Position numbers and translations under genes: made by a program | Shown here: positions 9,901-18,587 of the stretch, piece after piece | Layout: every line of letters starts with the position of its first letter | How positions within the stretch are numbered: the first letter of the stretch is position 1 | Notes under the pieces: model-generated | Seen by the model: the letters and a program-made list of their open reading frames with translations, nothing else | The model's database searches: none | What the model was told of the DNA's origin: nothing | Source of the DNA: Persicitalea sp963803495 | GTDB taxonomy: Bacteria > Bacteroidota > Bacteroidia > Cytophagales > Spirosomataceae | Direction of reading: 5' to 3' | DNA length: 64,000 nt | NCBI GenBank assembly: GCA_963803495.1 | Contig: CAWDMP010000002.1 | Span: 5,208,001-5,272,000, forward strand

Positions 9901-10508
9901 TGGAAAACGCCCTCATCGCCCAGGCCACCGAAATGCGTAGCAGCTACCTCGAAAATAAGGGTGATGGCTATTTTGAAATGAAACCCTTGCCATTGTCCGC
10001 TCAGGCTGCCCCCGTGTACGGTACCAGAGCCGAGGATGTGGATGGCGACGGCCATTTGGATTTGCTATTGGTCGGTAACGACCACGGTATGGACCCCAAC
10101 AGCGGCAAGCACGACGCCTTCAACGGATTGATTTTGCGGGGAGACGGCAAGGGAGGCTTCACCGAAATGCCCCTAACTGAAAGTGGATTTTTCGTACCCG
10201 GCGACGCCAAGGGAATCGCCAGTCTGCACTCCGGGAAAGAAGATTTGCTGGTGATTTCGCAAAATCAGGATAGCTTGAAGGTGTTTGCCAGGAAGGGTAC
10301 CCATAAAAACCAACCCAGCCAATGGATCGACCTGAAACCCGACGATTTTTTGGCGGAAATCTACTTTAAAAATGGGAACAAAAGGCGGGTGGAGTTCTAC
10401 TACGGCTCATCCTACCTGTCACAATCTTCCCGCAAAATGCCCGTTGACAAAAACGTTACCAGGATCACCATTACCAATTTCCAGGGTAAAAAACGCGAAG
10501 CACTATGA
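6951..10508 (+). CDS. FG-GAP/VCBS repeat protein with ASPIC/UnbV (CRTAC) domain, secreted
   Basis: The 1185-residue protein begins with a signal peptide (about 1-31, ending VAQ) and contains two beta-propeller-like arrays of FG-GAP/VCBS repeats with many Asp-rich calcium-binding loops, for example DFNRDGLMD near residue 77 and DFDGDGDLD near 780. Between the arrays, at about 525-590, an ASPIC/UnbV domain is visible (HFGLGAIAKADSLVVSWPDG). Proteins of this CRTAC type are common in Bacteroidota near SusC/D genes; their biochemical role is not established. The stop codon overlaps the next gene's start in ATGA (10505-10508), so the two are translationally coupled. The pair lies opposite to and between fecR and the sigma gene. 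ATG at 6951 is chosen because it opens directly on the signal peptide. Confidence 0.92.
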   Translation: MCVANKRLGYAFWLCCLMLTMILRVSDTVAQGTRPLFELMPAARTGISFENKLFESDTLNILNQANIYNGGGVGIGDFNRDGLMDVYFAANMVSNKLYLNKGELKFEDITDRARVGGEGRWCTGVAVVDIDANGWPDLYVSASFSSDPRLRTNLLYLNKGLDQSGNPVFEESAAAYGLADDGFSTQAYFFDFDQDGDLDMYQVTNEIYDPRTPIHYRAKLTDGSAKNNDRLYRNEGNGKFVDVSKAAGITIEGWGHAAAITDLNLDGWPDIYVANDFVSNDLCFINNHDGTFTNSLDKYFKHTGWNAMGTDAVDLDNDGYVDLISLEMLPENNLRKKRMLSGNEYYNYINNAQYGYNPQYVRNVLQINSGPTPLGHPVFSDRAFMAGVYQTDWSWCPLVADFDNDGYRDLIITNGLPRDVTDLDYIEYNNGQSGAAKGFTLAMTDSLPVVKLANYAYKNTDGRVFENVTQAWGFDKLSFSNGGAYADLDNDGDLDVVINNIGDTAFVYENTLDNGGRTLTVGLVGSGKNPDGIGATLRLYYAGGRQQYYEHQPVRGYLSTDDSRAHFGLGAIAKADSLVVSWPDGLRQVVRDVPVDKPLTVFQKNAAASQPPKSDPFAAAIFTEVAKRHRLTFKPQEKDFPDYDVQPTLPHKLSQAGPSIAVGDINNDGFEDMYIGGSSGISGVFFMQDGQGNFTRDDTRFLQKEERFYEDQGTLFFDADSDGDLDLYIVSGSYEIPPDNPFSNDQLFLNDGQGRFARSMDALPADLSNGSCVNAADFDGDGDLDLFVGGRVVSAAYPVPPRSFLLRNDGGKFVDVTDAYFPPLKNIGMVTDALWSDYDNDGKPDLVLTGEWMPVIFLKNVGTSFVAFKTGVEARTGWWNSLTAGDFDNDGDTDYIAGNLGLNTNYTATPAEPMTLIAKDMDNNGSVDPMVFCYMKADDGSRKAFPIASRDDLVSQVITMRKKFPTFKSYGLAALRDIWGEADLENALIAQATEMRSSYLENKGDGYFEMKPLPLSAQAAPVYGTRAEDVDGDGHLDLLLVGNDHGMDPNSGKHDAFNGLILRGDGKGGFTEMPLTESGFFVPGDAKGIASLHSGKEDLLVISQNQDSLKVFARKGTHKNQPSQWIDLKPDDFLAEIYFKNGNKRRVEFYYGSSYLSQSSRKMPVDKNVTRITITNFQGKKREAL

Positions 10509-11851
10509 AGCGACTATTTACGATCGTATTGTTTTTGGTTGCCACCGCTGCTGGCCAACCCGGTTTTTCCCAGAGCTGGCAAACCGAAACCGAGCGGGCG
10601 GATTACATCCATCGGGCGATCAAGCAGGTGACGGATGTGATGGTCTACGATATCTACTCGCCTCCCGTCACCAGCCGTACCTACGCCTACGTCGCGGTGG
10701 CGGCTTACGAAACGTTGATCCAAAACCAGGATTCGTACCTGAGTTTTGCCGGGCAATTGCACGGTTTGGCTCCCGTTCCTAAGCCGCCCAAAAATCAGAC
10801 GTACAGCCCCACGCTAGCCGCCGTACACGCGGTACTGACCACGGGAAAACCGCTGGTGATTTCGGAGGAGAAGCTCGATGCTTTTGAAAAGTCGATAGTA
10901 CAGGAATTTAGGGAGAAGGGAATGCCAGATGATGTTTTTCAAAATTCCATCGCCTTTGGCAAGCAGGTGGCCGATCACATCATCGCGTGGGCCAAAGCCG
11001 ACCGGTACAAGGAATCCAGGTCGCTGCCACTGTACCGCGTCCGCAACGACCCCGCCTCCTGGAAGCCCACGCCGCCCGCGTATATCAAGGCCATCGAGCC
11101 GCACTGGAACAAACTCCGCACCTTCGCCATCGACTCCGCCGCGCAGTTCAGGCCCGTGCCGCCGCCGCCTTTCTCGCTCGATACCAACAGTACCTTTTAT
11201 CGGGATGTGATGGAAGTGTACAAGCAGGTGCGGAACAACACGCCCGAACAGATCGAGATTGCGAAGTTTTGGGATTGTAATCCCTTCAAGATGAACGTGC
11301 GGGGCCACGTCATGTACGCCACCAAAAAGATTTCACCTAACGGCCATTGGATGAACATCACCCGCCTGGCCTGCCGGAAAGTCGAGGCCGATCCCGTGCA
11401 ATCTGCGGAAGCCTACGCCTTTCTGGCCGTGACCCTGGCCGACTGTTTTATCAGTTGCTGGGACGAGAAGTACCGCAGCTCCGTCATTCGGCCCGAGACC
11501 TACATCAACCAGCACATCGACCCCGCCTGGATGCCCGTTTTACAGACCCCCCCCTTTCCCGAATACACGAGCGGGCACAGTGTGGTTTCTTCGGGAGCAG
11601 CCATCGTACTGACCAGGCTGTTTGGTGACCATTTCGCCTTTGCCGATTCTTCGGAAGTGGAATTTGGGCTGCCCGTGCGCCAGTTTGCGTCCTTTCGCCA
11701 AGCCGCCGACGAAGCTGCCATCAGCCGACTTTACGGCGGCATCCATTACCTACCCGCCATTGTCAACGGACGAACCGAGGGGCTCGCCATCGGGGAATAT
11801 TTTTCGAGAAAGTTGAGAACTCGGGACGAGAAGACCGCCCGGGATTTTTAG
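10505..11851 (+). CDS. Vanadium-dependent haloperoxidase / PAP2-type acid phosphatase family protein, secreted
   Basis: The 448-residue protein has a signal peptide (about 1-22, ending FSQ) and the complete active-site triad of the vanadium haloperoxidase/PAP2 superfamily: Lys322 and Arg329 in KYRSSVIRP (seven apart, as in chloroperoxidase), SGH with His358, and Arg408/His414 in SRLYGGIH (six apart). These residues bind vanadate or phosphate, so the enzyme could be a peroxidase acting on halide or a phosphatase; sequence alone cannot decide. It is coupled by a 4-base overlap to the FG-GAP/ASPIC gene upstream. Its stop overlaps the convergent sigma gene's stop by four bases (11848-11851), leaving no room for a terminator between them. 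Confidence 0.9.
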   Translation: MKRLFTIVLFLVATAAGQPGFSQSWQTETERADYIHRAIKQVTDVMVYDIYSPPVTSRTYAYVAVAAYETLIQNQDSYLSFAGQLHGLAPVPKPPKNQTYSPTLAAVHAVLTTGKPLVISEEKLDAFEKSIVQEFREKGMPDDVFQNSIAFGKQVADHIIAWAKADRYKESRSLPLYRVRNDPASWKPTPPAYIKAIEPHWNKLRTFAIDSAAQFRPVPPPPFSLDTNSTFYRDVMEVYKQVRNNTPEQIEIAKFWDCNPFKMNVRGHVMYATKKISPNGHWMNITRLACRKVEADPVQSAEAYAFLAVTLADCFISCWDEKYRSSVIRPETYINQHIDPAWMPVLQTPPFPEYTSGHSVVSSGAAIVLTRLFGDHFAFADSSEVEFGLPVRQFASFRQAADEAAISRLYGGIHYLPAIVNGRTEGLAIGEYFSRKLRTRDEKTARDF

Positions 11852-12450
11852 AAGAACCCGAAAGCGAGTAGGACAGGGGCCGAAACCAGAATCAACTCCC
11901 GGCTTTGCCGAAGCGATACAAGCGCCCGGTAGATAAAATTCCTGACCGACTTCTCGCTGACGCCCATGATTTGGGCGGTCTGCGTGAAACTGAACTCATC
12001 GAAATAGCGCAAGGTGATGGCCTCGACCTGCCGGGCGGGCAACTGGGCCAGTAGTCCCTGAAGACGGCGGGACAAAAGCATACTGGTTTCTTGCTGCACT
12101 AGTTGTCTCTCGGAATTGTCGTGGATAAAAGGCATCTCCTCTCTCGAAAGGGCAGAAAGTTCGGTAGTTCGAATAGATTTGGTCACTCCCTGATGGATTC
12201 GGCGGCGCAAGGAGCGATAAAGGTAGAACTTGATCGAAGTGATGTTGGGCGTCAGGTTGCGGCGCAACCGCCACACGTCGATGAACACGTCCTGCACGGC
12301 ATCCTCGACAAGGGCCGAGTCGTCGCAGAGTTTTCGGCCATAGTTGTAAAGCGTGGCATGATAGCGGTCAAAAGTATAGGTAAATGCCCACTCGTCACCT
12401 CGTCTGATACCCTCCCACAAAGCTTGATCTGACTGCTCAGTATCTACCAT
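11848..12450 (-). CDS. RNA polymerase ECF sigma-70 factor
   Basis: The 200-residue protein shows region 2 (DAVQDVFIDVWR, about 47-58) and region 4 (LPARQVEAITLRYFDEFSFTQ followed by an HTH ending in RNFIYRALVSLRQ, about 136-183), matching the FecI/SusC-linked sigma type of Bacteroidota. The likely partner is the FecR at 5601-6773 and the likely target is the SusC/D operon. The last 15 residues are strongly hydrophobic (LILVSAPVLLAFGFF), a tail that is not part of the sigma fold. The gene ends inside the stop codon of the convergent haloperoxidase-like gene. No FecR gene follows it directly, which is unusual for this family. Confidence 0.93.
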   Translation of the reverse strand: MVDTEQSDQALWEGIRRGDEWAFTYTFDRYHATLYNYGRKLCDDSALVEDAVQDVFIDVWRLRRNLTPNITSIKFYLYRSLRRRIHQGVTKSIRTTELSALSREEMPFIHDNSERQLVQQETSMLLSRRLQGLLAQLPARQVEAITLRYFDEFSFTQTAQIMGVSEKSVRNFIYRALVSLRQSRELILVSAPVLLAFGFF

Positions 12451-12638
12451 ATCCCTATCTGGTTCCCTGATGATGCGGCTGACTATTCTGTTTTATAAAG
12501 CTAATTAAATATCACTAAAATTCAATTCAAAATTTGATTTATTTAGCAAACCCAGAAAAAGTGAAGAGGTTTGTCGGTCAGCCGCCGTTTCTAGTCATTC
12601 ATCTACACGAAGTTAACGGGGTGTGCGCGCAAGAAAGA

Positions 12639-12672
12639 GCCCGGTAGCAGCGCTGATTCGCTGCCACCGGGC
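12639..12672 (-). terminator. Intrinsic terminator of the RRM gene
   Basis: GCCCGGTAGCAGCG (12639-12652) pairs with CGCTGCCACCGGGC (12659-12672) with one mismatch and a six-base loop. On the minus strand it is followed by TCTTTCTT. It lies 30 bases beyond the RRM stop codon. The rest of 12451-12638 is AT-rich leader of the sigma gene without a clear motif. Confidence 0.65.
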
Positions 12673-12701
12673 CTGATAAACTGAAGTCTTAGAACGAACG
12701 A

Positions 12702-13091
12702 CTAGAACTCGTCGCGATCCCCCCCTCTGGGGCGATCCCACTTCTTCTCGCCCTCGCGTGGCGGACGGCTACTGCCGCCGCCCTGATACCCTCCACCACC
12801 GCTGCTGCCTCCACGGTATCCACCGCCGCCCTGGCGGGGACCGGTGCGCTCGGTTTTCTGGGATTCGTTCACGATAAGCGCCCGTCCCATTACTTCCTGG
12901 CCGTGTAGCTTCGAGATAGCATCCTGGGCCTCGGTTTCGTTCGGCATTTCCACAAAGCCGAAGCCTTTGCTCTGCCGGGTCATCTTGTCGATGATGATTT
13001 TTGCCGAGCTCACTTCGCCGTATTTCTCGAAGGCCTCGCGCAAATCATCCTCTTTCATCTTAAAGGGAAGACTCCCTACATAAATGTCCAT
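12702..13091 (-). CDS. RRM-domain RNA-binding protein with Gly/Arg-rich tail
   Basis: The 129-residue protein is a single RNA recognition motif (about 1-80) with RNP2 IYVGSL at residues 3-8 and RNP1 KGFGFVEM at about 42-49, followed by a Gly/Ser/Arg-rich tail rich in GGGGYRGG-type repeats. This is the small glycine-rich RRM family found in Cytophagales and cyanobacteria, often linked to cold response or general RNA handling. The gene stands alone with its own terminator. A possible minus-strand promoter (TTGG, then TACTTTTA 17 bases on) lies near 13110-13140. The start ATG at 13091 places RNP2 at the usual distance. Confidence 0.93.
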   Translation of the reverse strand: MDIYVGSLPFKMKEDDLREAFEKYGEVSSAKIIIDKMTRQSKGFGFVEMPNETEAQDAISKLHGQEVMGRALIVNESQKTERTGPRQGGGGYRGGSSGGGGYQGGGSSRPPREGEKKWDRPRGGDRDEF

Positions 13092-13195
13092 TGCTAAATC
13101 GTTTAATTTTTCTAAAAGTACGCTGTTTGGGTAGATACCAACAAATCAGTCTAATTAATTTTAGAAAATAATTATTCCAGAAGCCCGCCAGGCGG

Positions 13196-13226
13196 TTTCG
13201 TAATCTGACGAAAAGGTATAGATTTG
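13196..13226 (+). promoter_or_regulatory. Bacteroidota-type promoter of the BNR-repeat gene
   Basis: A -7 element TAGATTTG (13219-13226) exactly fits TAnnTTTG, with TTTC (13196-13199) as a weak -33 element. It places transcription start near 13232, which favours ATG 13267 over ATG 13237 as the translation start. Confidence 0.45.
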
Positions 13227-13266
13227 TGTATCCATAATGGCTGATCGCCCAAATAATATTCTATAC

Positions 13267-16200
13267 ATGAAAAAAATAATACTCCTTCTCTTCCTGTTTC
13301 TATGGTCGTCGGTGGGCTTTGCCCAACGCAGGAACAAAGCTAACAACGACCGGGCTTCAACTGATACGAAGGAAAGTACCCCCCTGAATGAGCGTTTGAA
13401 AGCGCTCAAATGGCGCAACATCGGCCCGTTTCGTGGCGGGCGTTCGGTGGCTTCGTCGGGGGTGATCGGCGATCCGCTCACCTATTATATGGGTACTACC
13501 GGTGGGGGACTATGGAAAACCGAAGATGCCGGACTCACCTGGAATAACATTTCGGACGGATTTTTCAAAACCGCCTCTGTCGGAGCCGTGGCCGTGGCCG
13601 AGTCGGACCCTAACGTGCTGTATGTGGGCATGGGCGAGCACGCGCCGCGCGGCGTGATGACCTCCTACGGCGATGGCGTTTACAAATCGACCGACGCGGG
13701 CAAAACCTGGACCAACGTCGGACTCGATGACACCCGGCACATTTCGATGATCCGCATTCACCCCACCAATCCCGATGTGGTGTACGTCGCGGCGCAGGGT
13801 GCGCTGCACGGGCCTTCGGAAGCGCGGGGCGTGTACAAGTCCATCGACGGAGGCAAAAACTGGGCGAAGGTACTCTACGTGGATGCGAACTCCGGGGCGG
13901 CCGACCTGAGCATGGACTTGACCAATCCGCGTATTCTGTACGCGGCGCTGTGGGACCACCGTCGATTGCCGTGGCAGATGGTGAGCGGTGGACCTGGCAG
14001 CGGCTTGTACAAATCGACCGACGCGGGTGCTACCTGGACTAAAATGGAAAAAGGACTGCCCACCGAAATGGGCAAGATGGGTATCTCGGTGTCGCGCGCC
14101 AATCCCGACCGGGTTTTCGCGGTGATCGAGTCCGATACGGAAAAAGAGAAAGGCGGTGTGTTCCGCTCCGACGACGCTGGCAAAAGCTGGAAGCGGGTCA
14201 GCAAAGACCACCGCACGGTGCAGCGGGCCTGGTACTACACCGAGATTTTCGCCGATCCGGTCGACGAGAATACCGTGTACGTACTCAACTCGCCCGCGCT
14301 AAAATCAATCGACGGCGGCAAGACGTTCAGCCAGGGTATTCCAGAAAACGCACGGCGATCACCACGATCTTTGGATTAATCCCGAAAACAACAAAAACCT
14401 GGTACTCTCCAACGACGGCGGCGCGGCCGTGAGCCACAATCGGGGCGAGACCTTTTCGCCGCAAAACGGAATGCCCACCGCACAATTCTACCGACTCAGC
14501 GTCGACAATGTGTTTCCGTATCGCATTTACGCCGGGCAGCAGGACAATTCTTCCGTGATGATCAGCAGCCGAAACACCAGCGGCAGCAGCATCGCCGAGC
14601 GGGACTGGGAGCCCTCGGCGGGTGGCGAGAGCGCTTTTCTGGCCTTCGATCCCGACGCGCCGCAGTACGTAATGGGCGGCAGCTACCAAGGTACCATCGA
14701 GCTACTTAATCTGGATACCAGGGAAGGTAAGGGGGTGATGGTCTCGCCGATTCAGTACCAGTCGGTATCCGGCCAAGGAAATGAAGTACCGCTTCAACTG
14801 GAACGCGCCGATCATTTATTCTCAACGGGAGAAAGCCTACTACCACGCGGGCAATCGGGTTTTTAAAACGACTGATTTGGGCAAAACCTGGACACCAATT
14901 TCATCCGACCTTACCAAGGCCGACACGACCAAACTCGGCCTCGGTGGTGCGCCATACACCAACGAAGGCGCGGGTGGCGAAAACTACGCCACGATTTCGT
15001 ACCTGATCGAGTCACCAAAGGAGCCGGGCGTTTTCTGGGCGGGTAGCGACGACGGCCTGGTACACCTGACGCGTGACAATGGTCAAAACTGGACTAACGT
15101 GACGCCAAAAGGATTGGGCGAAACGCTCATCAACGCTATCGAGGTGTCGCCGCACGACAACGCCACGGCCTACCTGGCCACAACCCGTTACAAGTTCAAC
15201 GACTTTGCGCCAGCACTCTACAAAACCACCGATTACGGCAAGAGCTGGACGAAGATCGACAACGGAATCCCCGACGGCGCCTACACCCGCGTGATTCGGG
15301 AGGACGACCAGCGCCGGGATCTGCTTTATGCCGGTACCGAAACCGGCTTGTATCTATCTTACGACGGCGGCAAAAATTGGCAGACGTTCAACCTGAACCT
15401 ACCCATCGCGCCTATCACCGATTTGAAGGTACATCAGGGCGATTTGATCGCCGCCACGATGGGGCGCTCGATCTGGATTTTGGACGACCTTTCCACTGTT
15501 CGCCAACTACCCGACGTGGTCGCAGCGGATAGCGTTTGGCTCTACACGCCGAAGGATACCTACCGCGTTTCGGGCCGGAGCGCGCTGGACAAAGTCGAGG
15601 GAAAGGACGATCTGATACCCGTCAAGAATGCGATGGTGGGCGATAATCCTGCGACGGGCGTCGTGCTCTACTACCGTCTCCCGGCCAAGCCCGACACCAG
15701 CGCGGCCCTGTCGCTGGAAATTCTGGACGCTCAGGGAAAAATCGTGCGGGAATACAGCAGCAAAGAAGATAAAGACTTTGAGGAGTACCCCGGCGGCCCG
15801 TCGGCCGACGACCTGTTGCCTACCAAAGGCGGAATGAATCGTTTCGTGTGGGATCAACGCGCCGAAACTATTCCGGGAGTACCCAAGGTATTTATCGAAG
15901 GGAGTTACGACGGCCACAAAGTGGCGCCCGGCCAGTACCGGGCCAAAATCAAGTACCGGGAATACAGCAAAACGGCCCCTTTTACCATCTTGCCCGACCC
16001 ACGCATCAAAGCCAGCGCCGCCGACTACGCCGAGCAGCAGCAAGTACTTACGGCAGTGGAGGATAAGGTAAAGGAAATACATCAGTCGGTACTCGACATG
16101 CGCAAGGCCCGGAAGCAAATCAGTGAGTTAGGTACTTTGATCAAGGATAAACCCGCGATGAAAGCAGTAGCCGATACCGCGAAATCGTTAACCAAAGCCA

Positions 16201-16475
16201 TGAAAAGTTGGGAAGACAAACTCGTGCAGAACAAAGCCGAATCCAACGACGATGTCATCAACTTCCTGAACATGCTCAGCGCCGACTACATCTTCGTGCG
16301 TGGCGAGGTCGACGGCAATGTACCTACCGTGACCAACGGCCAAAAAGAAAGAATCAAAGAATTGGACGCCCAATGGGCCAAACTAAACGCCGAGAAACAA
16401 AACCTCGTCCAAAAAATAACCGCTTTCAACGCGTTATGCCGCGAAAAGGGAATCGAAAAGATCACCATGCCGTAG
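13267..16475 (+). pseudogene. BNR/sortilin-VPS10-like repeat protein (secreted), two frameshifts
   Basis: Three open segments in successive frames make up one protein of about 1070 residues: 13267-about 14335, about 14335-14781 and about 14781-16475. It starts with a signal peptide (MKKIILLLFLFLWSSVGFAQ) and contains many BNR/Asp-box repeats of the form STDAGKTW or DDGKSW, the fold of sortilin-like and xyloglucanase-like propellers, with a C-terminal helical region after about residue 900. Similar proteins in Bacteroidota are secreted propellers, sometimes annotated as glycosyl hydrolase, without proven activity. Both shifts are one extra base: near 14331-14336 (GCCAGGGT for expected GCCGGGT) and near 14779-14783 (GGAAATGAAG for expected GGAATGAAG). 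The flanking coding sequence is well preserved, so a sequencing error is as likely as true inactivation. Confidence 0.8.
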
Positions 16476-16484
16476 GTGGAGTTT

Positions 16485-16549
16485 GAATGAGTGAAAGTGA
16501 ATGAGTGAAAGTGAAGGGGTGAAAGAATGAGTGATATAGTGAAAGAGTG
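16485..16549. repeat. Short tandem GAGTGAAAGTGAAT-type repeat
   Basis: Two near-perfect units of ATGAGTGAAAGTGA (16487-16500, 16501-16514) are followed by diverged GAGTGA/GGTGAA/AGTGAAAGAGTGG units. A reverse-complement stretch (TCATTCACTCATTCA) appears at 16616-16630, just before the next gene's stop. It lies downstream of the BNR gene and no function is visible. Confidence 0.6.
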
Positions 16550-16623
16550 GTATTAATGACCAAGTGAATAATGATTCAAGTGCAATACGGGTGGGTCAGT
16601 TGAAACATTAATTTATCATTCAC

Positions 16624-17142
16624 TCATTCAAAACTCCAATTAGCTCCCCGCAGCCCCAATTCCACTACTTCCATATCCTTCACTTTACCGGCATCCAGGG
16701 TGAAGCGGAGGAGGGTGCGCATTTTATGAAAGCCTTCGCGACCCGCCGCGCCGGGGTTGAGGTATAGGAGTTTGCCCAAAACCGGATCGCGCATGACGCG
16801 CAGGATGTGCGAATGTCCGCAAACGAAAATATCGGGCGTGCGCGAGCGGAGCTGCGGCTTCACCGTTGGGTTATAGCGCGGGGGGTACCCCCCGATATGG
16901 GTGATCCAGACGTCAAAACCCTCGACTTCGAAATGTTGGTTTTCGGGGGCAAGTACCCTGACCGACTGTCCGTCGATATTGCCCGATACAGCCCGCAAAG
17001 GCTTGAAAGATTCAAGTTGCGTGATGATCTCCGCGCTGCCTACGTCCCCGGCGTGCCATAGTTCGTCACAAACCTTGAAATGCTCAAACACAGCGGAATC
17101 GAGGTAGCCGTGGGTATCCGAAATAAGTCCTATTCTTTTCAT
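16624..17142 (-). CDS. YfcE/MJ0936-type metallophosphoesterase
   Basis: The 172-residue protein has all metal-binding motifs of the calcineurin-like phosphoesterase family: DTHG (residues 9-12), GDVGS near 32-36, GNIDGQ near 54-59, a His in ITHIGGYPP near 80 and GHSH near 109-112. It is the short YfcE type, which hydrolyses phosphodiesters in vitro and needs two metal ions. No signal peptide is present, so it is cytoplasmic. It is divergent from fabH (138-base shared upstream region). The natural substrate is not predictable. Confidence 0.93.
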   Translation of the reverse strand: MKRIGLISDTHGYLDSAVFEHFKVCDELWHAGDVGSAEIITQLESFKPLRAVSGNIDGQSVRVLAPENQHFEVEGFDVWITHIGGYPPRYNPTVKPQLRSRTPDIFVCGHSHILRVMRDPVLGKLLYLNPGAAGREGFHKMRTLLRFTLDAGKVKDMEVVELGLRGANWSFE

Positions 17143-17280
17143 TTTTGGTAACAGTCACCTATCGGCTTTCGGCCGTTGGCAGTTTTTATGTTGATCGTAA
17201 ATGTAAAGCGACCAGCAATTAATTCTTTACTTTGTACTATAAAGAGTTTGATTTCCTTTCCACCCTTTTTCCTTGAATAT

Positions 17281-18339
17281 ATGCTTCACAACACGAAAAT
17301 CGCCGGAATAGGCCGGTACGTTCCCGAAAAAGTAGTCACCAACGACGACCTGGCCAAGGTTATGGAAACTTCCGACGCCTGGATTCAGGAGCGGACTGGC
17401 ATAAAAGAACGACGTTACGCCGAAAAACACAAGGAAACCACCACCACGATGGGAGCCCGCGCCGCCGAGATTGCCATCGAGCGCGCCGGAATTACGAAGG
17501 AAGACGTCGATTTCATCATTTTCGCGACCCTAAGCCCCGATTACTATTTCCCTGGCTGTGGCGTGTTATTGCAGCGTGAACTGGGCATTACAAAAACCGA
17601 AATCGGGGCGCTGGACATTCGAAATCAATGTTCGGGTTTCATCTACGGGCTTTCGGTGGCCGACCAATTTATCAAAACCGGCATGTACAAGAACATCCTG
17701 CTGGTAGGTTCCGAAATGCACTCGATGGGTCTGGAGTTCGATACGCGCGGCCGCAACGTGACCGTCATTTTTGGCGATGGCGCGGGCGCGGTGGTACTGC
17801 AACCCACTGATCAGGAGAACCAGGGCGTGCTGACCACCCACCTGCACTCCGACGGTACCCACGCCGAGCAACTCGCGATGCTCAACCCCGGCAGCCACGG
17901 CGGGTACCATCTGGGTAAAGAAAACTTTGGCTATCCCGACGAGGAGTACGGCGAGATATTCATCTACCCCGAACTGTTAGAGCGCAAAAACGTGTACCCC
18001 AATATGGAAGGGCAGTTGGTGTTCAAGAATGCGGTGGTCAAATTTCCCGAGGTGATTCAGGAAGCGCTCGCCAAGACGGGCTTGCAGTCCAGCGACATCG
18101 ATATGCTCATTCCGCATCAGGCCAACCTGCGCATCAGCCAGTTTGTGCAGCAGAAACTGGGATTACGCGACGATCAGGTCTGGAACAACATCCAGAAGTA
18201 CGGCAACACCACCGCGGCCTCGATCCCGATCGCTTTGTGTGAAGCCTGGGAGGCGGGTAAAATAGAAGAAGGCGATCTGGTATGTTTGGCCGCGTTTGGT
18301 AGCGGATTTACCTGGGGCTCGGCTCTGATTCGCTGGTAG
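17281..18339 (+). CDS. fabH: 3-oxoacyl-[acyl-carrier-protein] synthase III (KAS III)
   Basis: The 352-residue enzyme condenses acetyl-CoA (or a branched primer) with malonyl-ACP to start fatty-acid synthesis. The catalytic triad is visible: Cys117 in NQCSGF, His279 in PHQANLR and Asn309 in YGNTTAAS. ATG 17281 (MLHNTKIAGIGRYVP) is chosen because KAS III proteins begin here; the open frame extends upstream to 17176 but with non-family residues. The C-terminal FGSGFTWGSALIRW is typical. It stands alone, and a strong terminator follows it. Spirosomaceae often carry more than one fabH-like copy, so this may not be the only primer synthase of the cell. Confidence 0.93.
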   Translation: MLHNTKIAGIGRYVPEKVVTNDDLAKVMETSDAWIQERTGIKERRYAEKHKETTTTMGARAAEIAIERAGITKEDVDFIIFATLSPDYYFPGCGVLLQRELGITKTEIGALDIRNQCSGFIYGLSVADQFIKTGMYKNILLVGSEMHSMGLEFDTRGRNVTVIFGDGAGAVVLQPTDQENQGVLTTHLHSDGTHAEQLAMLNPGSHGGYHLGKENFGYPDEEYGEIFIYPELLERKNVYPNMEGQLVFKNAVVKFPEVIQEALAKTGLQSSDIDMLIPHQANLRISQFVQQKLGLRDDQVWNNIQKYGNTTAASIPIALCEAWEAGKIEEGDLVCLAAFGSGFTWGSALIRW

Positions 18340-18366
18340 CCGCAGGGTTGTAAGTATTTGATAGGG

Positions 18367-18408
18367 AAGGAGTACAAAGGCAGTCAGCTACTTTTGTACT
18401 CCTTTTTT
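18367..18408 (+). terminator. Intrinsic terminator of fabH
   Basis: A perfect 12-bp stem, AAGGAGTACAAA (18367-18378) and TTTGTACTCCTT (18393-18404), ends in a run of six T, 28 bases after the fabH stop. Confidence 0.88.
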
Positions 18409-18587
18409 ATTGTGCAAGAAAATTTTATATAAATTTAACATATTTTAAAGGTAGATCCATTCAAGACAGGGTACTTTGGACTAATAGGTTAGTTTTTTAA
18501 TTCGAAAGTTTTTTTATTGCGCTTGCAACCTTTTCGACTATCAACTGCCCTTTGTAAAACATATCCTCAACCAAACTTCCTCAGGCT

